Notes under the pieces: model-generated
What the model was told of the DNA's origin: nothing
The model's database searches: none
Seen by the model: only the letters and a program-made list of their open reading frames with translations
NCBI GenBank assembly: GCA_902810755.1
Contig: CADDYT010000007.1
Coordinates: forward strand, 1 to 64,000
DNA from: Chloroflexota bacterium
GTDB lineage: Bacteria; Chloroflexota; Ktedonobacteria; Ktedonobacterales; Ktedonobacteraceae
DNA length: 64,000 bases
Direction of reading: 5' to 3'
Shown here: piece by piece, positions 1 through 8,198 of the stretch
Layout of the letters: every line of letters starts with the position of its first letter
Position numbering within the stretch: position 1 is the first letter of the stretch
Position numbers and translations under genes: made by a program

Positions 1-934
1 GTTCCTCGCCCGCGTCGGGGTCGTCAATCAGCACGTTCGACAGCAGGCTCTCGCGGGGATTTTGCGGCAGCCAGACCGAGGCTTCATCCAGCACGATCTC
101 ACAGGGAACACGGACGGGGCGTGCTTCCTGCCAGGCACGCACGCCCCGCACCATGTTAATCATGATCCAGGCCGCTTCTTCGTCCTCATAGGATTGCAGG
201 TTGATGACGCACTGGCAGCGCCTCTCCAGGATGTTTTGCGCCACCGTAAAGGCGTTTTCGGCGCTCAATCCCCTGGCTTGATCGATCCAGACGGGATGGG
301 GCAGATACTGGCGATGGCAGAGCGCACGGTTCTCGTCCTCGGTGTCGAAGAAGAGAATAGCCGGGGCTGGCTCTAGCTTGCCCAATTCCTCGCAGTAGAC
401 AGTGATGGTATTCGTTTTGCCGGAACCTGACACCCCCAGGATGACCTTGCGACCACTCAGAAGCTGATCGGCGTGGGGGCGCAGCGTCGGGCCGAGGTTC
501 AGGTAATCCTGCTGGTTGGGGGCGGCCTCGGCCCCAGGAGCGGCCTCGGCCTCGGCATCGTCGGCCTCTGGGGCCATAGCGCTTTCTGGAGAGCGCCCCA
601 GTGCCCGATCCCACAGGCTGCGCCGCGCTGGCGTCTCGGCTCCTGCGGCCTGCTCGGCCTGCGCCACCGGTTCACCGTCCTTGCCCTCGCGCTCAGCCGG
701 GGCCGGCAGGGCCGGTAGCAGGCCGCGTACCTGCTCGTAGAGGTCAGGGCCATGCCGCCAGGCCACGTAGGAAGCAAGAACAGACACCAGCAGGCCGGTT
801 GGCCCCAGATGAGCCAGCATGTCCAGCAGGCCCCCGACCACCAGGGTACTGCCCGCAAAGGCCGCCGATTGTTTCACCGAGGAGGGCGTCCTGGCTCCTT
901 CTTCCCGTTCGTTCATCTCCAGACGTTCGCTCAT
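1..934 (-). CDS. P-loop ATPase of a conjugative element, 3' end beyond the window
   Basis: This minus-strand frame stays open from an ATG at 934 to the window edge, so the C-terminus is missing. A ribosome site (aagggagg) lies upstream. Residues about 20-60 form one or two hydrophobic segments, followed by an Ala/Glu/Pro-rich linker to about residue 150. A Walker A motif GVSGSGKT then appears, and further on EIVLDEASVW looks like Walker B. This is the layout of a HerA/VirD4-like membrane-tethered DNA-pumping or DNA-binding ATPase, but the family cannot be fixed without the rest of the protein. It lies 24 bp downstream of a membrane protein gene and probably belongs to the same operon. A role in element transfer is inferred from the type IV secretion genes elsewhere in the window. 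Confidence 0.7.
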   Translation of the reverse strand, partial: MSERLEMNEREEGARTPSSVKQSAAFAGSTLVVGGLLDMLAHLGPTGLLVSVLASYVAWRHGPDLYEQVRGLLPALPAPAEREGKDGEPVAQAEQAAGAETPARRSLWDRALGRSPESAMAPEADDAEAEAAPGAEAAPNQQDYLNLGPTLRPHADQLLSGRKVILGVSGSGKTNTITVYCEELGKLEPAPAILFFDTEDENRALCHRQYLPHPVWIDQARGLSAENAFTVAQNILERRCQCVINLQSYEDEEAAWIMINMVRGVRAWQEARPVRVPCEIVLDEASVWLPQNPRESLLSNVLIDDPDAGEE

Positions 935-957
935 CTTCAGGGCCTCCCTTCTTCTGG

Positions 958-1482
958 TTAGTGACTAAAGTCGGCCAGCGCACCCCAGATCAGGTTGAGG
1001 CCGATGGTGCCGAAGAAGGCGACCACAAAGGCGGTGATGGCGGCGAAGGCCACCTGCCCCCAGAACCCGCTGGCCAGATTCCCATAACTGAAATCGGCCC
1101 AGGAATCGAAGATGACCAGGACAATCGCTCCGGTCTTAAACCAGGCTTGCAGCTTGCCGTGCACGGACACTTCGCCGATCACACAGACCAGATAGACCAG
1201 TTCAATGCACCAGCCCCACAGGACGGCCTTTGCCTGGTTGGCGGTGAGGCTGCCGACGAGCATCTCCACAGGCTGCCTCAAGATGCCCCAGTTGGGAGCC
1301 AGCGAGACGGCGGGGCCGTTCAAGAGGAACGCCTCGCTGGTCTGAATTTGCAGCATCAAGGCCAGCAGGAAGAAGCTGACGAGCAGGATGCCCAGCAGCA
1401 GCCGCAAGATGGGGATATTGCCGTGATGAGTGGCAATATAATGAAGGGTTCCTTGTCCATTGCGTTGTTCTGTCATAAACAC
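958..1482 (-). CDS. four-helix membrane protein, unknown function
   Basis: The 174-residue product has hydrophobic stretches near residues 24-46, 85-105, 115-132 and 138-165, consistent with four membrane spans, and a short polar N-terminus. Translation may start at GTG 1482 or ATG 1476; aaaggagc sits just upstream of both. It precedes the partial ATPase with a 24 bp gap, so the two are probably co-transcribed and the product may be its membrane partner. I do not recognise a family. The role is inferred from position only. Confidence 0.65.
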   Translation of the reverse strand: MFMTEQRNGQGTLHYIATHHGNIPILRLLLGILLVSFFLLALMLQIQTSEAFLLNGPAVSLAPNWGILRQPVEMLVGSLTANQAKAVLWGWCIELVYLVCVIGEVSVHGKLQAWFKTGAIVLVIFDSWADFSYGNLASGFWGQVAFAAITAFVVAFFGTIGLNLIWGALADFSH

Positions 1483-1606
1483 GTTGCTCCTTTTCGTTTC
1501 GTGTGTGTGTGCTGTGCTGTAGCCTCTGGCAGGCAGACAGACAGGCAGACAGAAGCCTGCCGTCCTGTCGTGTCCTGTTCTGCCTGCCGAGGCCTCGCCC
1601 AGTGAG

Positions 1607-1807
1607 TCAGGCCAGGGTCTGACCGCGATAGATGCGGTCGGCGTCCTCGACAGAGAGCAGACCCTCTGTCAGCCAGGCGTGCATCTGCTCGATAGCCTCA
1701 CGATCCTCGTGGCACGGGCACCGCAGATCGTCGCAGAACGGATGCTCGCGGCTGTGAAGCACTTCGCCGGTTTCGTAAGGAATCGGGATCGGTTGCTGCT
1801 GGTTCAT
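1607..1807 (-). CDS. small acidic Cys-containing protein
   Basis: This 66-residue protein starts at ATG 1807, after a weak ribosome site (aggcaggtg). It opens with Gln and Pro residues and the segment IPIPYETGEV. A Cys/His cluster follows (HPFCDDLRCPCHED), which could bind a metal ion, and then a helical acidic C-terminus. A longer frame extends upstream to 1984, but that extension is Arg-rich, overlaps the next gene and has no ribosome site, so the short start is preferred. It lies between the methyltransferase and the membrane protein in the left accessory cluster. No family is recognised. Confidence 0.5.
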   Translation of the reverse strand: MNQQQPIPIPYETGEVLHSREHPFCDDLRCPCHEDREAIEQMHAWLTEGLLSVEDADRIYRGQTLA

Positions 1808-1895
1808 TTCACACCTGCCTTTCTGTTCTGTATGTGTGACAGGGCCACCTTCCCTTTGAAGGCGAAAGGGAAGGTGGCCCAACAGAGAACGCATC

Positions 1896-2699
1896 TTATG
1901 AGTAAGAGTCTGTTGAGCGCACAGACGACTGGGCCTGCTCGATGCGGTGATGATCTTCTCGCGCCAGTATGCAGCGGCCAACAAATTCAGCCACGTGTGG
2001 CACCACCGCGTTGCCTAGTCCGCGCAATCGCTCCACCCGATGGGCAACCCCATGAGCCATTCGACCCACAGCGGGTTCAGCGTCCCACCAGGAGCCGCTA
2101 TCTCGCTTAAAGGCCGCGAGTTGCGTGCGCGCGTCCGGGCCGAAGACTGGCCTGAGCGCCAGTCCCGCGCTGTCGGAGTAGGCCACCACGAAGATGCGCG
2201 CTCTCTGGTGCGGGGCACCAACGGCGGCAGCCGGTAGGCATTGCCATTCCGCATCATACCCGCAGGCGGCCAGGTCTCCAAGTACGGTTGATAGTCCCCG
2301 TCGAGTGAGGGCTGCAACGTTTTCCACGAGGACGTAGCGCGGTCGTAGCGCGCAAACAATCCGAGCGAACTCTTTCCACAGCGAGGAGCGCGCCCCCGTG
2401 ATCCCCGCTTTTTTGCCCGCATCGGAGATGTCCTGGCAGGGAAAGCCGCCGCAGATGAGATCAACGGGGCTGAGATGATGCGCACCGACCTCACGGACAT
2501 CTGGAAACCGGGTAACGTCAGGCCAGTGTTTGGCGAGAACTCGTCTTGCATAGGTATCAATCTCCACTTGCCAGACAATCTGCATCCCTGCACGCGCTAA
2601 ACCGAGGTCTAACCCCCCAATGCCAGAAAAGAGCGAACCCACCGTCAGGAGTGGGTGGTGCGTGTGCATCGTGTACATCGTGTGTATCATGCTGACCAT
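1896..2699 (-). CDS. dcm: DNA cytosine-C5 methyltransferase (phage type)
   Basis: This 267-residue enzyme would transfer a methyl group from S-adenosylmethionine to C5 of cytosine in a specific DNA site. The ordered motifs are visible: FSGIGG near residues 24-29 (SAM binding), GGFPCQ near 84-89 with catalytic Cys88, ENV near 126-128, QRARIF near 165-170, and GNAVVP near 229-234. The stretch between motifs VIII and X is short, as in phage and element enzymes, so the target-recognition region is small. ATG 2699 is chosen because aggag precedes it by 8 bp. The start overlaps the upstream gene by 13 bp, indicating one operon. No restriction partner is adjacent, so an orphan anti-restriction or regulatory role is likely. 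A second conserved frame overlaps it (see 2015-2593). Confidence 0.9.
   Translation of the reverse strand: MVSMIHTMYTMHTHHPLLTVGSLFSGIGGLDLGLARAGMQIVWQVEIDTYARRVLAKHWPDVTRFPDVREVGAHHLSPVDLICGGFPCQDISDAGKKAGITGARSSLWKEFARIVCALRPRYVLVENVAALTRRGLSTVLGDLAACGYDAEWQCLPAAAVGAPHQRARIFVVAYSDSAGLALRPVFGPDARTQLAAFKRDSGSWWDAEPAVGRMAHGVAHRVERLRGLGNAVVPHVAEFVGRCILAREDHHRIEQAQSSVRSTDSYS
2015..2593 (-). CDS. possible overlapping gene in a second frame of the C5 methyltransferase
   Basis: A 192-residue frame lies wholly inside the C5 methyltransferase gene, on the same strand but in another phase. Its product carries segments I recognise from phage-encoded proteins: FPARTSP, ARYDRATSSWKT, ETWPPAGMMRNG, SWWPTPTARDW and LNPLWVEWLMGLPIGW. 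These fall opposite the methyltransferase motifs: FPARTS is the other frame of FPCQDIS, and the C-terminal WVEWLMG segment overlaps the run leading to GNAVVP. Either both frames are used, or the phage family arose by overprinting and this copy is only its non-expressed shadow. The start is uncertain; a second Met lies about 15 codons further in. Existence of the frame is seen, homology is recalled, and expression is unproven. Confidence 0.35.
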   Translation of the reverse strand: MQGCRLSGKWRLIPMQDEFSPNTGLTLPGFQMSVRSVRIISAPLISSAAAFPARTSPMRAKKRGSRGRAPRCGKSSLGLFARYDRATSSWKTLQPSLDGDYQPYLETWPPAGMMRNGNAYRLPPLVPRTRERASSWWPTPTARDWRSGQSSARTRARNSRPLSEIAAPGGTLNPLWVEWLMGLPIGWSDCAD

Positions 2700-3232
2700 G
2701 AGGATATCTCCTGAGCTGCGGGAAGCAAGGGAAGTTGAACCCCACCGGCAGGGATAGGGGCAGGCATATCGCAAGGACGTTGCTGGAACACCAGCAGCCC
2801 GTTGCGGGTGTAGCCCACCTGACACCAACCGGCGCGACGATAACAGCGTCCCCAATCCCGTTTCTTGCGCACTTTCGTGGGATCCACAAACGTGATGATG
2901 CCCTGTTCGGGCGCTGCCCCCCACGTGAAGCGCGTCGCTGCCACTGCCCAGGTAATCAAGTCACTGGACAGATAGACGGATTCATTGCGAAACAGCGAGC
3001 AGAGCCAGGCTCCCGCCCAGGCATGCTTGACATACTCTGGGTAGGGCCAGGACGACACCCACAGCGCATCCGCCGCCTGCGTGAGCAACACCAGGCAACG
3101 CCCAGGTGGCACAAATTGAGCCGCTCCAGGGGTTTTTCGGCTATAATGGCGATCAGCCAAAGCGGCTGCTCGTGGGTCAGCGCGCGAGGTGCGCACCCAG
3201 GGCATCACCGCAGCGATCAGACGCTCAGACAT
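2687..3232 (-). CDS. phage/element protein of unknown function upstream of the C5 methyltransferase
   Basis: The 181-residue product starts at ATG 3232, overlapping the upstream gene by 8 bp; its own end overlaps the methyltransferase start by 13 bp, giving a coupled three-gene run. The N-terminal half contains ADRHYSRKTPGAAQFVPPG, then a Trp-rich central part (WAGAWLCSLFRNES) and FVDPTKVRKKRDWGRCYRRAGW. I recall similar proteins in actinobacterial phages next to DNA-modification genes. The HYSR and RDWGRCYRRAGW blocks are loosely reminiscent of acyltransferase (GNAT/Mom-like) modifiers, but I cannot demonstrate that fold. The neighbourhood suggests a DNA modification or anti-restriction role; this is inference. 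Confidence 0.6.
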   Translation of the reverse strand: MSERLIAAVMPWVRTSRADPRAAALADRHYSRKTPGAAQFVPPGRCLVLLTQAADALWVSSWPYPEYVKHAWAGAWLCSLFRNESVYLSSDLITWAVAATRFTWGAAPEQGIITFVDPTKVRKKRDWGRCYRRAGWCQVGYTRNGLLVFQQRPCDMPAPIPAGGVQLPLLPAAQEISSWSA

Positions 3233-3494
3233 AGGGAACCTGCCCAGGCGACATTTCCTGTTCAGGGTGCAGGCGATGTACCTCTTCCCAGAACAGAGCG
3301 ACGATACCCCCTGATGTCTGCTGCTCGCGCAGGCCATTCACAAGCTGTTCTCCGGCCTGGGTGAGCGGCAGCGAGGAGCGATCAACCGCAGCGATCACCG
3401 CCCGACGACAGATGGCTTCGTCAAGGCCGCTGAGGCGCTGAACCTCTTGTACCAGATCACTGACAACCACATCACGTCCCATCGAGGCAAACAT
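3225..3494 (-). CDS. small helical protein, first gene of the methyltransferase operon
   Basis: This 89-residue protein starts at ATG 3494 with a strong ribosome site (aaaggaga) 8 bp upstream, and its stop overlaps the next gene's start. It is mostly helical and charged (DLVQEVQRLSGLDEAICRRAV) and ends with a Glu-rich tail. It has no membrane segment or recognisable motif. As the promoter-proximal member of the run that ends in the C5 methyltransferase, it could be a regulator or accessory factor, but that is a positional guess. Confidence 0.6.
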   Translation of the reverse strand: MFASMGRDVVVSDLVQEVQRLSGLDEAICRRAVIAAVDRSSLPLTQAGEQLVNGLREQQTSGGIVALFWEEVHRLHPEQEMSPGQVPYV

Positions 3495-3792
3495 GCTTGA
3501 GGTCTCCTTTCTCTTGCCTTGTTCTCTTGCGTTCAAACCAGTTCAGTTCCGAAGACACGACGTCGCCCCACACGCCCCTGGACTCCTCGTCTCCTGCTGG
3601 CCTGTGTTCGGTGTTTCCGTGTCTCTGCTCATCCCCATCCACGAAAGGGATAGGGATGAACTCCTGATGGGTCTTCTTGCTTCCTTCCTTAACTTGAACT
3701 TGCTGATTGACGCACGACGGATGGGCGCACGACGAAAGCTGAGAGGAACACCCCCTCACTGCGTCCGCTCCGCTCCGGTGTTTGGCGCGCCC

Positions 3793-5094
3793 TCAAGCAA
3801 CGATGTGCGCGCCTGCCGCCAGTCCTTTCAGCAGCAGCGTCTCGCTCCCAGTCCTCTGCTGCGGCCAGCAGAAAGCATCAGCAAGCTGCGACCAGGGCAA
3901 TGGCAGCGTGGTGGGAACGCCTACCACCAGCCGGATACATCGCTGCTGCCGACGGTGCCTGTGTCCATGTCCTGCCCGCTCCTCATCCTCGTGTTCGTCG
4001 TGGTGCAGTACCGACACCGAGAGGATGCGTTCGCCACGTTGGTGCCGGGGAAGACGGCCATACCAGTGCAGCGTCTCCTCAAGGCAGCGCAGCAGCGCAT
4101 CCAGCCGTTGTGCCTCCCGCTCCCGCTCATGACGCGGCAGTACGGCGAGCGATGCCTGCTCATGCTGCACCGCTGCGATGGCGTTGGTGAGGATGCTCTG
4201 CGTGTCCAGCAGGGTGATCGTCTCAGCATCGCTGCTGCGGGCGACCACATCCTCTTTGCGCAGGTAAATGGGGTCTTTGAGTGGGACAAGCTGGTACTGC
4301 TCCTCCAGCGTCGTGGCCGTGAAGGCGACTGCTCCCACCTGTACCGGTTCCGGCTCCTCCACCGGCGGCCTCGCCCCATGCTCGATGGCGAAGCAGTTCA
4401 CCTGCAAGCGGCTCTCGTGGCAGTCCAGATGGGCAAAGCCCTCGTCCACCGGCATGGCCTGCTCAAGCATCGTGGCGTCCAGCCAGACGGTGTAGACCGC
4501 ACCGGACGAGCGCCCGGAGAGCCGATGGGCCAGCGGTGCAACTGCCACCAGACAACGTCCCTCGTCATCGGTGACGCTTGTGGGAGCCACAAACCAGGAG
4601 TCATACAGACGGCACGGCAAGGAAACGTCCTCTGGCACGTCTGTCGGCACAGCGACAGAGCCATCAGCCTCGGCGGATGTGGGCGATAGCGGTGACAAGG
4701 GAAGCGCGTGAGAGCGCAAGGTCTGCGCCAGTTCATTGCCCAGGTCGTAGGAATGGCTGCTATCCAGGTCTCGTAAGGCTTCGGGAAGCACATACGATGG
4801 GGCCGCATAGACGGCTTGCTCTTCACCAGTAGGATCATCCAGCGCGTGGAAGATGGCTTCCGCTTCCTCGACGCTGAGCCGCACGGGGCGCGTACAGGCA
4901 ACGGCCTGGGGAGTGCTGCCAATGCGGGTGAAATAACACCGGTCAGTCTCGTCCCAGACCGGTTCCTCCACGTAGCAGAGCCGGGCCTGCCTGGGTAGAC
5001 GCTTGCGACGATAGTTGGCCGGAATGCACGTGACCGGCACTTCGGCGCAAAAGCGTGAGCGTGTCGCTGAAGCTGCTGCAAACTGCGATTCCAT
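3793..5094 (-). CDS. large acidic protein of unknown function
   Basis: A 433-residue soluble protein is encoded from ATG 5094. It is rich in Glu, Asp and Leu and has no membrane span. The N-terminal part has a basic patch (ANYRRKRLPRQARL), the middle is acidic, and the C-terminal third has a run of charged His residues (HHDEHEDEERAGHGHRHRRQ) that might bind metal. I recognise no family. It lies about 300 bp upstream of the small operon that ends in the C5 methyltransferase, on the same strand, and probably belongs to the same element. The 300 bp gap (3495-3792) contains an open frame without a usable start codon and nothing else I can assign. Confidence 0.55.
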   Translation of the reverse strand: MESQFAAASATRSRFCAEVPVTCIPANYRRKRLPRQARLCYVEEPVWDETDRCYFTRIGSTPQAVACTRPVRLSVEEAEAIFHALDDPTGEEQAVYAAPSYVLPEALRDLDSSHSYDLGNELAQTLRSHALPLSPLSPTSAEADGSVAVPTDVPEDVSLPCRLYDSWFVAPTSVTDDEGRCLVAVAPLAHRLSGRSSGAVYTVWLDATMLEQAMPVDEGFAHLDCHESRLQVNCFAIEHGARPPVEEPEPVQVGAVAFTATTLEEQYQLVPLKDPIYLRKEDVVARSSDAETITLLDTQSILTNAIAAVQHEQASLAVLPRHEREREAQRLDALLRCLEETLHWYGRLPRHQRGERILSVSVLHHDEHEDEERAGHGHRHRRQQRCIRLVVGVPTTLPLPWSQLADAFCWPQQRTGSETLLLKGLAAGAHIVA

Positions 5095-5791
5095 CCTGCT
5101 GTCTGTTACCTTTCATCTCGTCGCTACGATCTGCGTAGCTAGCCGCGCAGATCAGGCCAACCGTCATCACACGCATTGCCGATGTCGCCCTCTGGCGGGC
5201 GTCCGTTGCTTTCTCACCTACCCGTTCGATGCGCCAATTCGGGCCAAAATGCCTTGTCAAGAATATGTATATCCGGTATACTTGCCCTAGACCTGTGACG
5301 ACCATCGCACCCTGGTAATCCCCCTGGACTGTTCTGCCCAGGGTGAACGCCGGAGTAACGCCTATTCGGCGCTGCGTGTGGTTGGTGTGGGCCGTTGCCG
5401 CCTCGCCCTGTACCTGACCTAGTTTGTGAGACCCGATCAGGCGCAAGAGTGAGACGACAACGAATGACAACGGGTCTGCCGGAGACGCCGGGCGCTCCTT
5501 GCGGGGCGTCCTGCGTCCTCCTTTTGCACGACAGGCTCATAACAGAAGCGTGTCATGCCAGGAGACGCCGGAAGATGTCAACTGCCTTGCCTGCCACCGG
5601 CAAACCGGTGCAAGCAAGATGACTATCTTTGGAACGAATGTCCGGTGATTTCCTGTTGCCTACAATAGATATATCATGGAATGAACTGATTTGCCAGGGA
5701 TTTTTGGGCTAATCTTTGATGAGGGTTTGAGTTTGTCTTTTTTTGGCCCGTTTACCATAGTAATATCCCATCAGTAGCAGGAGTGTTTGTA
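5095..5791. other. intergenic region between divergent genes
   Basis: About 700 bp separate the minus-strand unknown gene from the plus-strand excisionase-like gene. Short open frames on both strands have ragged, Arg/Pro-rich compositions and no ribosome sites, so I regard them as non-coding. A short palindrome (gtata, 5 bp, tatac) lies near 5267-5281. The segment just before 5792 is AT-rich and probably contains the promoter for that gene. I see no terminator with a T-run. Confidence 0.5.
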
Positions 5792-6262
5792 GTGAGTGCA
5801 TCGACACAGCCGCCCAGAATGCATAACGGTCGCCCAGTGCTTACGACCACCGAAGCCAGTGCGAGATCGGGCTTTACCCGTGAGTACATTAGTCGTCTTT
5901 TGCAAACTGGCCGAATCGAGGGAACAAAACCCTGGGGCAACCAGTGGATGGTGTATGCAGACTCTTTGGCGGCTTTCTTAGCACAACCACGCACTCCTGG
6001 CCGCGAAGGCCCACGTGGCCCACGCAAGAAGCGTGAGGTACGTCACACAGAGCAGGGTGAGCGCGTGCTGCTCTCCACTGCCGAGGCCAGCGCCATCTCA
6101 GGCTACCGGCAGGACTCCCTGCTGCGCCTCCTTCGCTCAGGCCGCATCTCAGGCGAGCGGTCGGGCCGTAGCTGGCTCATCTACGAAGACTCGTTGCTGG
6201 CGTACAGGCAGCGCAAGCATCCAAAGGGCAAACCGACACGACCTGCTACGGCTGGTGAGTAG
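5792..6262 (+). CDS. tandem excisionase-like (MerR/HTH_17) DNA-binding protein
   Basis: The product (about 156 residues from GTG 5792, with agcaggag 8 bp upstream) contains two copies of a short winged-helix unit. The first reads TTTEASARSGFTREYISRLLQTGRI...WMVYADSLAAFLAQ, the second STAEASAISGYRQDSLLRLLRSGRI...WLIYEDSLLAYRQ. Each copy has the helix-turn-helix and the Trp-containing wing seen in phage excisionases and plasmid DNA-binding proteins. A Pro/Arg-rich linker joins them. Two binding units in one chain suggest recognition of a repeated or inverted site without dimerisation. It could be a directionality factor or transcription regulator of the element; an intact integrase is not present in the window. 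Confidence 0.75.
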   Translation: MSASTQPPRMHNGRPVLTTTEASARSGFTREYISRLLQTGRIEGTKPWGNQWMVYADSLAAFLAQPRTPGREGPRGPRKKREVRHTEQGERVLLSTAEASAISGYRQDSLLRLLRSGRISGERSGRSWLIYEDSLLAYRQRKHPKGKPTRPATAGE

Positions 6263-6370
6263 ATGGCGTTGCCTTCCCTCCTCTTCAGTAGTGGTAGAAT
6301 TATCCTCCTTTTACATTAAACGTTCTTTGCACATGTTCTCTGAGAAGAGCATACCCAGCTTTACTTTTCG

Positions 6371-6438
6371 CTGTCAATAGAAACTCCTACTTTTTAGTCA
6401 ACAGTTTTATTGACAGTTTGGAGCTTCTATGCTATGCC
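6371..6438 (+). promoter_or_regulatory. promoter with inverted-repeat operator for the XRE-HEAT operon
   Basis: A TTGACA hexamer at 6410-6415 is followed after 17 bp by TATGCC (6433-6438), about 60 bp before the start of the XRE-HEAT gene. The right arm of an inverted repeat (AGTTTTATTGACAG, 6403-6416) covers the -35 box. Its left arm (CTGTCAATAGAAACT, 6371-6385) differs by a single inserted base. A repressor bound there would block RNA polymerase, so autoregulation by the downstream XRE protein is plausible. Confidence 0.6.
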
Positions 6439-6497
6439 TGAACCGAGGAATTCTGTAGAGAGAGTCATGATTTTTCAGGACAGGGTAGGCGAAGCTG

Positions 6498-8198
6498 ATG
6501 AAACCTTTTGCTCAATTACTTTCTACCTATATTGCCTCGACCGGTATCAAACAGACCCACCTGGCAGCGTCTGCCCACATCAGCTATAACTACCTGCAGC
6601 GCCTGTTGGCAGGTGATCGCCATCCCAGTGACCAGGTCGTCTACCATATCGCTCAAGCGTTGCGCCTGTCTCCAGAGCAGACAGGCGAATTACTCGCTTC
6701 TGCCGGTCATGTACCATCACAAGCATTCCTGCAAGCCATGTTAGAGGCTGAACGTGATGGTATCCCTTTTTCAGAAAAGGACGCCCATCCTCTCACCAGT
6801 CTTATTCATCGCTGTTATCGGCTTGCGCAGAATATCCCTTCGTCACAGACCACAGCCTTTTTTGAAGAGATGCAGCATTTTCTCGGCTATGCTCACTACA
6901 AATATGTCCTTTGTGGTGGCACGAATCTGCTCGATCACGCTGCAGGAAAGGAGCAGGCGGTACTGAATGTACCCCCAAACGAGGCTGTGCCATTCGGCCC
7001 GCCTTCATTGAAACTGATCGCACAACTGATTGGGGAACTCCATCTTACACCGGAGGCCGCTTCCATAACAGGAGAAGATTCCTCACTTTCCGTACAAGCG
7101 ATGGAACAGATCCTTACCGCTATTGATCACTTTATCGGGATGCTATTGGCAGGCGAAGTCGTTGACAGTGCGTATCGGCCAGACCTCGCACAGCAAGTAT
7201 TTGAAATGGTACAGGCGGGTGCGCCCTGGGAAATTCGTCGTCGCATTGCTGAAGCATTGCCAGGATTGTGCCGTCTCGACATCGAGGGCGCGTGTCGCCT
7301 GATGGAAACGCTACGCATAGATACTGATGAGATTCGTGGGGTGGACATCCGTCGTCGGGTGCTTGAAGCGTTACCTTCGCTGGTAGAAGTTGCTCCTACC
7401 ACTTTACCAGTGGTATTGGCGTTGCTCAAGTGGCGTCCTGGCGATGACCAATATGTTGCACTCACGACTGTTGAAGTCTGTGGTGATATTCAGGCATTGC
7501 TTTCCGCACAAGAAGAGGAGAAGCGTGCTTCTCCTCTCACACCAATGCTTTCTGCCACCCAACTCGCACAGAGCCAGGCGGCCCTCGTGCATCTCAGCCA
7601 GCAGTTCACTGATGTCGAACATCTCGAACAAGAGAGTGTGCGTTTTTCCCTCGCATTACGTGATTTGCTTTCTATGCCTGATACCGCACTGGTTTCGTTG
7701 CGTGAGGGGGTGCGTTCTCCCGAAAAACTGATCCAGTGGGTGGCAGTGCGCTATCTCGAACGGCTCTTGCCAACGCGGCCATACGAGGTTCTCGAATTAT
7801 ACCAGCTCGCGTTACATACGACGGCTTACCGCAACGTGCGTCGCGCAGTAGCGAAAGCTTTTCCTTCACTCCTCCGTTGTCTTAACGAAGCGGCACTCAC
7901 CGTTCGCACGCTGGCACGTGCCGTTATTGTCGAATTGGCAACTGATCCTGATGTGTACGTTCGCAGAGCTGTCGCTGATCACGCGATGCAACTGCTCTCG
8001 ATTGACCGGGAGTTTTTACTCACTGTTTTGCGCCTGATGTGCAGAGACCCTGACCAGGCGATCCGCTCTCGTCTACAGCCGATTGCGTTGCGACTGGCGC
8101 AGATCTGGCTGATCTGGTATGCGGAAACTGCGGGGCTGGTTGATAGCCCTTCATCACGCGACAAACGTGACAAAGCTCGTGTACCCTTTGGAGAGTAA
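6498..8198 (+). CDS. XRE-family regulator fused to HEAT-like repeats
   Basis: The 566-residue protein begins with a Cro/XRE helix-turn-helix (residues about 5-60, with TGIKQTHLAASAHISYNYLQ and LAGDRHPSDQVVYHIAQAL). After a linker of about 150 residues it continues into an alpha-helical array from about residue 225 to 540. Repeated pairs such as WEIRRRIAEALPGL, VDIRRRVLEALPSL, RNVRRAVAKAFPSL and VYVRRAVADHAMQL are typical of HEAT-like repeats that bind proteins or peptides. The protein probably senses a ligand or partner through the array and controls the operon it heads. Its stop overlaps the next start (TAATG), and a candidate operator lies just upstream. The ligand is unknown. Confidence 0.8.
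   Translation: MKPFAQLLSTYIASTGIKQTHLAASAHISYNYLQRLLAGDRHPSDQVVYHIAQALRLSPEQTGELLASAGHVPSQAFLQAMLEAERDGIPFSEKDAHPLTSLIHRCYRLAQNIPSSQTTAFFEEMQHFLGYAHYKYVLCGGTNLLDHAAGKEQAVLNVPPNEAVPFGPPSLKLIAQLIGELHLTPEAASITGEDSSLSVQAMEQILTAIDHFIGMLLAGEVVDSAYRPDLAQQVFEMVQAGAPWEIRRRIAEALPGLCRLDIEGACRLMETLRIDTDEIRGVDIRRRVLEALPSLVEVAPTTLPVVLALLKWRPGDDQYVALTTVEVCGDIQALLSAQEEEKRASPLTPMLSATQLAQSQAALVHLSQQFTDVEHLEQESVRFSLALRDLLSMPDTALVSLREGVRSPEKLIQWVAVRYLERLLPTRPYEVLELYQLALHTTAYRNVRRAVAKAFPSLLRCLNEAALTVRTLARAVIVELATDPDVYVRRAVADHAMQLLSIDREFLLTVLRLMCRDPDQAIRSRLQPIALRLAQIWLIWYAETAGLVDSPSSRDKRDKARVPFGE

Noticed and set aside
1530..1580. Region of repeated caggcagaca units with a ggcagg/cctgcc stem as a possible terminator
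   Set aside because: The stem is only 6 bp, the loop is long and no T-run follows on either strand.
601..1605. Plus-strand 334-codon open frame
   Set aside because: It is antisense to the ATPase and membrane protein genes, which have motifs and ribosome sites; its own product is Pro/Arg/Gln-rich.
3472..3759. Minus-strand 95-codon frame containing QEFIPIPFVDGDE, similar in style to the start of the 66-residue protein at 1607-1807
   Set aside because: There is no ATG, GTG or TTG near the ribosome-like aaggaagg, the upstream part is low-complexity, and it overlaps the next gene's leader.
3493..4689. Plus-strand 398-codon open frame
   Set aside because: It is antisense to the 433-residue gene, has an irregular composition and no ribosome site.
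5267..5281. Short palindrome gtata-5 bp-tatac as a possible operator
   Set aside because: Five-base arms are expected by chance, and no promoter or gene start is placed sensibly next to it.
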